Below are positions 6,069 through 10,965 of a stretch of DNA of 10,965 nt, piece by piece. Origin of the DNA: Desulfobacca acetoxidans (GTDB lineage Bacteria > Desulfobacterota > Desulfobaccia > Desulfobaccales > 0-14-0-80-60-11); the NCBI GenBank assembly GCA_022736495.1, contig DZCR01000109.1, positions 1-10,965 on the forward strand. Direction: 5' to 3'. The notes under the pieces were generated by a model that was not told the origin of the DNA, did no database searches, and saw nothing but the letters and a program-made list of their open reading frames with translations. Numbering within the stretch: position 1 is the stretch's first letter; the number at the start of each line of letters is the position of its first letter. Made by a program: the position numbers and the translations under genes.

Positions 6069-7931
6069 CGTTGCCTCCCAGACAGGCTCCCAGGGCCAGG
6101 GCCCACCAGAGCACGCCGGACTCCGCGCCAGGAGCATGGTAGTGACGTTGTCCAAGAAGGCGGAAATGACTGCGGTTACTATCTGGAGGACGAAGGAAAG
6201 CATTGGCAAAAATATCTGGCAGTTACAATCCTGATGGCAGTTTTTCTCATGGTTTTTGCCTGTCCGTGGTCGCTTCAGGCGGCGCAGCCGCAGGCGGGAG
6301 ACTCTCTGACCGTCTCCGGGGTCGTCGAGGACGCCCAGGGCAAGGGTGTCAAGGAAGTTGAACTCGAAGTCCTGGTGAACGGCAAGGCCGTCACTCCCGC
6401 CGAAGACGAACGCCTGGACACCGGCAGCAAAGGGGGCTTTATCGGGCGCTACCGGCTACCCCAGGGCACCCTGCCGGGAGCCCAAGTCCAAATCCTGGCC
6501 ATGAAACCCAGCTGGCAGACCCAGGAATCCGGTTTGGTCCAGGTTTTGGAGGCAGGCGCTGATAAGTCCGGCAACCGGGTTTTCCAGGCCCAGACCACCC
6601 TGACCCTGAAGCGCCAGATCACCCCGGCCTTTTGGATCGCCGCCGTGGTGCTCCTTCTCGTGTATCTCCTCATCGCAGCCGAATTGATGCACCGCACCCT
6701 GGCGGCCTTTTTGGGAGGGGCGTTTATTCTCTTCATCTCCTACACTGCCGGCACTTTTGACAGACATTATTTTATCCTTTCATTCCATGACGCCATGCGG
6801 GCCATAGACCTGAACGTCATCTTTCTCCTCATGGGCATGATGATCATTGTGGGGGTCTTGAAAAAAACCGGCCTCTTCCAGTGGATGGCTTATAAGTCCT
6901 ATGCCCTGGCCCGGGGCAACATCTTTATTCTGGCCCTCATCCTTCAGGTGGTCACCGCCGTAACCTCGGCCTTTTTGGACAACGTCACCACCATGCTGCT
7001 GTTGATCCCGGTGACCATCGAAATCGCCGTGACCTTGAAGATCAACCCCCTGACCCTGCTCATCCCCGAGGTCTTCGCCTCCAACGTGGGAGGTTGCGCC
7101 ACCTTGATCGGTGATCCGCCCAACATCCTCATCGGCTCGTTCGCCAAGTTGACCTTCTCTCAATTCGTCACCAATCTGGCCCTGGTCTGCATCGTGTGCC
7201 TTATCCTCACTTCCCTCTGGTATCTCTGGTGGTATAAGAAAGGCTACCTGGCCGCGGAAGTCAAGGACGTGGATCGCACCATCGCTTACTTGAAAGAAGA
7301 GTACCGGATCACCAATAAGAAACTGACGGTTATGGGGCTGGGGATTTTGGCCTTCGTCATCTTTCTGTTTGTAATTCACGGAGTTTTGCACATGGAGCCT
7401 TCCGTGGCCGCCCTGATCGGCGCCATGGTGCTCCTGGCCATCTCCCGGGTTGACATTGTGGAAATGCTGGAGCATGAGGTGGAGTGGCCCACCCTGGTCT
7501 TCTTCATGGCTTTGTTCATGGTCATCGCCGGGGCGGAAGAGACCGGCCTCATTCAGGTCATCGCCGAATGGGTCAAGGACGTCTCCCGGGGCAATCTGAC
7601 GATGGCGATAATTTTGGTCCTCTGGGTCTCAGCCATCGCTTCGGCCTTCATTGATAACATCCCCTTCACCGCCACTATGCTGCCCATCATCGCCTTCCTG
7701 AACGTGACCATCCCTGGCGCGGAGTCCGGCGTGCTCTGGTGGGCCTTGGCCCTGGGAGCCTGTCTCGGGGGCAACGGCACCATGATCGGGGCCAGCGCCA
7801 ACGTGGTCACTGTGGGCCTGGCGGAAAAGGCGGGCTACCATATCTCGTTTCTGTACTACATGAAAGCCTGCTGGTGGCCCATGATGATTACCGTTGCCAT
7901 TAGCATGGGTTACCTGTTGATTGCCTATTAA
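5532..7931 (+). CDS. Fused frame: beta-domain module twice, then P-protein/ArsB-NhaD-type permease
   Basis: From ATG 5532 (AAGGA about 8 bases upstream) the frame is open for 800 codons. Residues 1-28 are a signal peptide, about 30-150 an extracytoplasmic beta-rich domain, and 152-179 hydrophobic (FWIASIILLLVYVVISLEL). Residues 180-222 are an odd hydrophilic linker. The same module then repeats (about 223-400), followed by a complete permease. Its family motifs occur in both halves: SAFLDNVTTMLLLIP with NVGGCATLIGDPPN, then SAFIDNIPFTATMLPI with LGGNGTMIGASANVV. These match the P-protein/ArsB/NhaD ion transporters; the substrate is unknown. The linker is antisense permease sequence, so the first module is likely the stump of a broken tandem gene. 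The second module alone (from about 6198, or ATG 6234) plus the permease would be one normal protein, but ATG 6234 lacks a good ribosome site. The frame is open further upstream to 5265, but that part overlaps the preceding gene and looks like shadow. Confidence 0.75.
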   Translation: MHRIKRFALLSLTVLLAAVFCLTSLAAAAPAPAGDHLAVSGLVTNPMGTGLKEVAVEVLVNGQHVKPTGQEAEIVTGKPGGYVADFLLPAGTLPAAKVEVQAAKPSWKPIPATPVKVVDAGVDAQGNKLFQAVQNLTLNRTTSAGFWIASIILLLVYVVISLELMHRTLIAFLGAALILRCLPDRLPGPGPTRARRTPRQEHGSDVVQEGGNDCGYYLEDEGKHWQKYLAVTILMAVFLMVFACPWSLQAAQPQAGDSLTVSGVVEDAQGKGVKEVELEVLVNGKAVTPAEDERLDTGSKGGFIGRYRLPQGTLPGAQVQILAMKPSWQTQESGLVQVLEAGADKSGNRVFQAQTTLTLKRQITPAFWIAAVVLLLVYLLIAAELMHRTLAAFLGGAFILFISYTAGTFDRHYFILSFHDAMRAIDLNVIFLLMGMMIIVGVLKKTGLFQWMAYKSYALARGNIFILALILQVVTAVTSAFLDNVTTMLLLIPVTIEIAVTLKINPLTLLIPEVFASNVGGCATLIGDPPNILIGSFAKLTFSQFVTNLALVCIVCLILTSLWYLWWYKKGYLAAEVKDVDRTIAYLKEEYRITNKKLTVMGLGILAFVIFLFVIHGVLHMEPSVAALIGAMVLLAISRVDIVEMLEHEVEWPTLVFFMALFMVIAGAEETGLIQVIAEWVKDVSRGNLTMAIILVLWVSAIASAFIDNIPFTATMLPIIAFLNVTIPGAESGVLWWALALGACLGGNGTMIGASANVVTVGLAEKAGYHISFLYYMKACWWPMMITVAISMGYLLIAY
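6069..6130 (-). repeat. Inverted fragment of permease 3' coding sequence
   Basis: The reverse complement of these 62 bases matches 7715-7776 with three mismatches (about 95%). In the correct minus-strand frame it encodes GAESGVLWWALALGACLGGN, the last conserved block of the permease. It abuts the end of module copy A on one side and a second inverted fragment on the other. Confidence 0.85.
6131..6194 (-). repeat. Inverted fragment of permease first-half coding sequence
   Basis: The reverse complement matches 6936-6999 with 14 mismatches in 64 bases (about 78%) and encodes FVLQIVTAVISAFLDNVTTMLL, against LILQVVTAVTSAFLDNVTTMLL in the intact gene. Weaker similarity may run to about 6208. On the minus strand it joins the 6130-6069 fragment near a shared CCTGG, as though about 715 bases between them had been deleted. 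Confidence 0.82.
6198..6731 (+). repeat. Module copy B, attached to the intact permease
   Basis: This is the second copy of the module. It aligns with copy A from the codon opposite copy A's ATG (here AAG at 6198) and continues into the permease without a break. The hydrophobic stretch YLAVTILMAVFLMVFACPWSLQAA would have been its signal peptide; in the fused frame it becomes an internal membrane segment. The apparent loss of the start codon exactly at the rearrangement edge supports fusion of two once-separate genes. Confidence 0.75.
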
Positions 7932-7959
7932 GCATTACGCAGAAAATAATGGCGCCGTT

Positions 7960-7994
7960 GCAGGGGCGGGTTTGCAACCCGCCCCTGCCGTTTT
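7960..7994 (+). terminator. Strong GC hairpin with TTTT: terminator or REP-like palindrome
   Basis: G-CAGGGGCGGGTT (7960-7972) pairs perfectly with AACCCGCCCCTG-C (7976-7988) in a 13-base stem with a TGC loop, followed by CG and TTTT (7991-7994). It lies 28 bases after the permease stop and before the promoter of the kinase gene, as expected for a terminator of the rightward unit. The short T run and the GGGGCGGGTT palindrome also resemble dispersed intergenic palindromes of GC-rich genomes. Confidence 0.65.
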
Positions 7995-8041
7995 GCTCCT
8001 GGTCGTGCCAGACTTGCGCCAAGATCACCCTGAACCGCCAC

Positions 8042-8070
8042 TTGACCGCAAGGCCGGGAGCGGTTATGCT
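8042..8070 (+). promoter_or_regulatory. Sigma-70-like promoter for the kinase-regulator pair
   Basis: TTGACC (8042-8047, five of six consensus bases) and TATGCT (8065-8070, four of six) are separated by 17 bases. The start would be near 8077, about 29 bases before the ATG at 8106. GAGC and GCTC flank the -10 box as a short inverted repeat, which may be chance. Confidence 0.55.
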
Positions 8071-8105
8071 GCTCTTAATAATATCGTGAAGGAAATAAGG
8101 GACAT

Positions 8106-10139
8106 ATGCAGCCGGACCACGAGATGTCGCGGCCTTCCACAGCACAGCACCGACCTGCCAGCCGGGAACGTCTGCTCGTCTGTCTTAGCCCCAGCCCCTT
8201 TGCCATTCCTTTGATTCGGGCCACCAAGCGCATCGCCGACGCCCAAGGCTCAAAATGGTTTGCCCTCTTTGTTGAAACGCCTGCGCACAATCGGCTTTCC
8301 CCGGAAGGCCGGGAACAGGTGGCCCAGGCCCTGTATTTGGCGGCGCAGTTGGGGGCTCAGGCCGTTACGGTTTCCGGCTTCCGCATCGGCGACGAAATCC
8401 TGGCCTTTGCCCGGGAACACCAGGTCAGCAAGATTTTTGTGGGCAAGCCCTTCGAACGTCGCTGGCGCCGCTTTCTGGGCATCTCCCTGGTGGATCGCCT
8501 GATCTGGCATTGCGGTCCCATCGATATTTTTGTGATATCCGGCGAAGGCGAAGAAACTACTCTGCCTGCGGCTAAAAGTTCAAAGCCCCGGCGTCCCTGG
8601 CGGGAATACGGGCTGGCCACTGGCGGCGTGATTCTGTGCACCGGCGTCGGCTGGGCCCTGTTCCCCTACCTGGCCCTGAGAAACCTGGCGATGATCTATC
8701 TGCTGACCGTAGTGGTCATTTCCTCTTTACTCCCCCGGGGGCCTGCCCTGTTTTCTTCTCTGCTCAGCGTGGCCGTCTTTGCCTTTTTCTTTGTCCCTGA
8801 ATATTATTCTTTTGCCGTATCCAGCAGCGAGTATGTCGTTACCGTAGTAGTCATGCTGGTGGTGGGAACGCTGGTCAGCGGTTTGACGGCTCGAATCCGC
8901 CACCAAGCCCGGGTGGCGCGCCAGCAGGAGAGACAAGCCGCAGCGCTCTATGAAATGAGCCAGAATCTGACGGCTATCAACAGTCTGGAAGAACTGCTGG
9001 CGGTGGCGGCGGAGCAGCTCTCCCGGATATTCGACAGCCAGGTGGCCATCCTGATGCCGGAGGCTGACGGCAGCCTGACCTTACGGGCCGGGCAAATCTT
9101 TGCCGACGAGGATGTCAGAGAAGAAATGGTGGCCAACTGGGTCTTTAAGCACGGCCACCGGGCCGGAGGAGGCACTGGCACGCTCACCGCGGTGAAAGGG
9201 ATTTATTTACCCCTCATTGCCTCCCATCACGTCATTGGCGTCTTAAGGCTGGAGACGGCGCAACCCGAGCGCATTTTGGCCGCGGACTCTTTGCGCTTGC
9301 TGGAAGCCCTCAGCGGGCAAGTGAGTCTAGCCATCGAAAGAGAGAATCTCTCCCGGCAGGCGCAGGTCGCCAATTTGCAGATCGAGGCCGAACAGATGCG
9401 AAATGCCTTGCTCAGTTCGGTCTCTCACGACCTGCGGACTCCCCTGACCGTGATCGCCGGTTCGGCCAGCAGCCTTTTGGAGGGGGAAAAGTACCTGGAC
9501 TCTGAGACCAAACAGGAGCTGGCCCACAGTATCTATGAAGAAGCCAAGCGGCTTGACCGCCTGGTGCACAATCTCCTGGAAATGAGCCGTCTGCAATCCG
9601 GACAGGCGCAATTCAATAAAGAATGGCATGTGTTGGAAGAAGTGATCGGCTGCGCCCTGGCCCAATTGGATAGCCAGTTGCGGGACCATCCGGTGACTAT
9701 TCATCTGCCTCCGGACCTCCCCTTGGTGAAGATCGACGACCTGCTCATGGAACGGCTGGTGATCAATCTTCTGGAAAATGCCATGAAATACACGCCCCCC
9801 GGAACGGCTCTAGAAATCTCCGGAGGGATTCAGGAGCAAGCCATTCTGGTGACTATAGCTGACCGCGGCCCCGGCCTGCCGGTAGGCGCCGAAGAGCGCA
9901 TCTTTGAAAAATTTTACCAGGTGGCGCCTGGGAGCGCACGGGGAGCAGGGTTGGGCCTGACTATTTGCCGCAGCATCATCGAAGCCCATGGCGGCCGCAT
10001 TTGGGCGGCTAACCGTCCCGGCGGCGGGGCAATTTTCAGTTTCACCATCCCGTTGGCGACAGGCGCGCCCATCTTAGACAAAAATTTTCCGGAGATGCAG
10101 AACGAGTCGAGCGATGAATCCGACCATCCTGCTGATTGA
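8106..10139 (+). CDS. KdpD-like sensor histidine kinase lacking the N-terminal KdpD domain
   Basis: The protein has 677 residues. Residues about 19-150 are a UspA-like domain (RERLLVCLSPSPFAIPLIRA, KIFVGKPFERRWRRFLG). About 166-262 is the four-helix membrane region typical of KdpD (DUF4118 type), and about 275-415 a GAF-like domain. HisKA follows with His441 in SVSHDLRTPL, then the ATPase domain: N558 in LLENAMKYTPPG, D586 in DRGPGLP, IFEKFYQ, and GAGLGLTI at 613-620. Full KdpD proteins are near 890 residues and begin with a Walker-containing domain of about 200 residues; that domain is absent here and the start is at the Usp domain. It should autophosphorylate at His441 and pass phosphate to the regulator encoded by the next gene, which overlaps by 26 bases. 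The ATG at 8106 follows AAGGGA. No kdpFABC genes are in the window, so the controlled genes may differ from the classical potassium pump. Confidence 0.88.
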   Translation: MQPDHEMSRPSTAQHRPASRERLLVCLSPSPFAIPLIRATKRIADAQGSKWFALFVETPAHNRLSPEGREQVAQALYLAAQLGAQAVTVSGFRIGDEILAFAREHQVSKIFVGKPFERRWRRFLGISLVDRLIWHCGPIDIFVISGEGEETTLPAAKSSKPRRPWREYGLATGGVILCTGVGWALFPYLALRNLAMIYLLTVVVISSLLPRGPALFSSLLSVAVFAFFFVPEYYSFAVSSSEYVVTVVVMLVVGTLVSGLTARIRHQARVARQQERQAAALYEMSQNLTAINSLEELLAVAAEQLSRIFDSQVAILMPEADGSLTLRAGQIFADEDVREEMVANWVFKHGHRAGGGTGTLTAVKGIYLPLIASHHVIGVLRLETAQPERILAADSLRLLEALSGQVSLAIERENLSRQAQVANLQIEAEQMRNALLSSVSHDLRTPLTVIAGSASSLLEGEKYLDSETKQELAHSIYEEAKRLDRLVHNLLEMSRLQSGQAQFNKEWHVLEEVIGCALAQLDSQLRDHPVTIHLPPDLPLVKIDDLLMERLVINLLENAMKYTPPGTALEISGGIQEQAILVTIADRGPGLPVGAEERIFEKFYQVAPGSARGAGLGLTICRSIIEAHGGRIWAANRPGGGAIFSFTIPLATGAPILDKNFPEMQNESSDESDHPAD

Positions 10140-10803
10140 AGACGATCCGCACATCCGCCGGTTTTTGCGCGCCAGCCTGCTTACCCAAGGGTATGATCTC
10201 CTGGAGGCCGAGACCGGACGGGAGGGTTTGGCCCTGGCGGCGTCCCGAGTCCCGGATGTGGTCCTGCTGGATCTGGGCCTGCCCGACATGGAAGGCATGG
10301 AGGTGATTCACCAGTTACGCACCTGGTCCAGCGTCCCTATCATCATACTATCGGCCCGGGGCCAGGAACGGGACAAGGTCGCCAACCTGGATGCCGGGGC
10401 GGATGACTACCTCACCAAGCCCTTCGGCGTCGGCGAATTGCTGGCCAGGATGCGCGTCGCCCTGCGCAAAACGATTCCGACCGAAGAAGGCCAGCAGGAA
10501 GTTCGGTATTCCTTGGGCGATATCCAGGTTGATTTTGAGCGGCGCCTGGTCTTGCGGGGGCAAGAGGAGGTTCACCTGACTCCCATTGAATATAAACTCT
10601 TGGCGGTTCTGCTGAAACATCGGGGCAAGGTGGTGACGCATAGGCAATTATTAAAGGAAGTGTGGGGACCGTCTTATGTTGACCAAAATCCCTATTTGCG
10701 CATATTCATTCTCAATCTCCGGCGCAAGCTGGAAGAAGACCCCACCCGCCCCCAGTATCTCTTGACCGAACCGGGGGTGGGGTATCGCCTGAGGGATGAT
10801 TAA
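10114..10803 (+). CDS. KdpE-like OmpR-family response regulator
   Basis: This 229-residue protein has a receiver domain (about 1-120) and a winged-helix DNA-binding domain (about 130-227). The acidic pair is Asp10-Asp11, the phospho-acceptor Asp53 (VVLLDLGLPDMEG), the switch residue Ser80 and the conserved Lys102 (LTKPF). The C-terminal stretch VHLTPIEYKLLAVLLKHRGK, with RQLLKEVWGP, is very close to what I recall of E. coli KdpE, which is why KdpE is preferred over other OmpR-type members. It overlaps the kinase gene by 26 bases in another frame and has no strong Shine-Dalgarno at the usual distance, so translation is probably coupled to the kinase. Its targets are unknown; the TTAAC array at 3256-3303 has the spacing this family recognises (inference). 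Confidence 0.88.
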   Translation: MNPTILLIEDDPHIRRFLRASLLTQGYDLLEAETGREGLALAASRVPDVVLLDLGLPDMEGMEVIHQLRTWSSVPIIILSARGQERDKVANLDAGADDYLTKPFGVGELLARMRVALRKTIPTEEGQQEVRYSLGDIQVDFERRLVLRGQEEVHLTPIEYKLLAVLLKHRGKVVTHRQLLKEVWGPSYVDQNPYLRIFILNLRRKLEEDPTRPQYLLTEPGVGYRLRDD

Positions 10804-10965
10804 GTCCCAGAGCATCCAGGCTGCGGAAAATATGATCAATGCCGTTGACTTAACGCCATTTATTGGCCTATTTGCCGTGTCGGCTTCTGGATTTTCGCGG
10901 GAATGTGCGCCCGGGACTGGCGGTATCTTCTGGGCCTCGGCTTCAAAGGGGACCGCAGTGCTTAG
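10804..10965. other. Trailing stretch with no confident gene
   Basis: No clear terminator or strong ribosome site is seen. One frame starting ATG at 10832 stays open to the window end but has no Shine-Dalgarno. Another frame, closing with TAG at 10963-10965, reads plausibly protein-like (GFWIFAGMCARDWRYLLG) but has no start codon after the stop that precedes it, so it may be a remnant. ACTGGCGGT (10916-10924) and ACCGCAGT (10952-10959) form an imperfect inverted repeat. Confidence 0.3.

Noticed and set aside
5460..6209. A 249-codon minus-strand frame starting with permease-like residues
   Set aside because: Only its first 22 or so codons are real permease sequence, explained by the inverted fragments; the rest is the antisense of module copy A.
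6234..7931. The second module plus permease as a separate gene starting at ATG 6234
   Set aside because: Possible, but no Shine-Dalgarno is placed for it, it cuts into the signal peptide, and the frame is continuous from 5532; kept as an alternative only.
10832..10965. A partial gene running off the right end
   Set aside because: There is no ribosome site or recognisable motif, and a different frame looks more protein-like but lacks a start.

Overview
The window is GC-rich bacterial chromosomal DNA with tightly packed genes, ordinary Shine-Dalgarno sites and sigma-70-like promoters. The protein families (two-CBS proteins, a large PEP-synthase-like protein, DASS and P-protein-type permeases, a KdpD/KdpE-like two-component pair) and the strong GGGGCGGG palindrome would fit a Desulfobacterota (deltaproteobacterial) or related anaerobe. 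That placement is an impression, not a result from a search. No rRNA, tRNA, CRISPR array, transposase or phage gene was seen.

Layout. A leftward unit (about 3217 down to 1) carries a 168-residue two-CBS protein, then an 845-residue protein with the ATP-grasp and phosphohistidine domains of PEP synthase, then probably the first codons of another gene at the window edge. A divergent control region (3142-3412) holds a good promoter for the leftward unit and four helically phased TTAA(C/T) repeats on the side of the rightward unit. The rightward unit begins with a second 168-residue two-CBS protein, about 73% identical to the first, followed by a DASS/SLC13-type permease and an 800-codon frame ending in a complete P-protein/ArsB-NhaD-type permease. 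A strong hairpin (7960-7994) closes that unit. A separate promoter (8042-8070) then serves an overlapping KdpD-like kinase and KdpE-like regulator. About 160 bp without a confident gene follow.

The most unusual part is 5532-6731. The N-terminal module of the permease (signal peptide, extracytoplasmic beta domain, membrane helix) occurs twice in tandem, about 52% identical. Between the copies lie about 130 bp made of two pieces of permease coding sequence in reverse orientation, joined to each other after loss of about 0.7 kb. The whole stretch is still open in one frame. It looks like the debris of a former tandem permease gene, in-frame fused to its intact neighbour, or a chimeric assembly join.

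How the genes may work together (inference): paired CBS proteins, which in this family usually bind adenine nucleotides, sit at the head of both units. One unit could link energy state to PEP/pyruvate-type phosphotransfer, the other to anion or ion transport. The KdpE-like OmpR-family regulator is the natural candidate to bind the phased repeats between the units.
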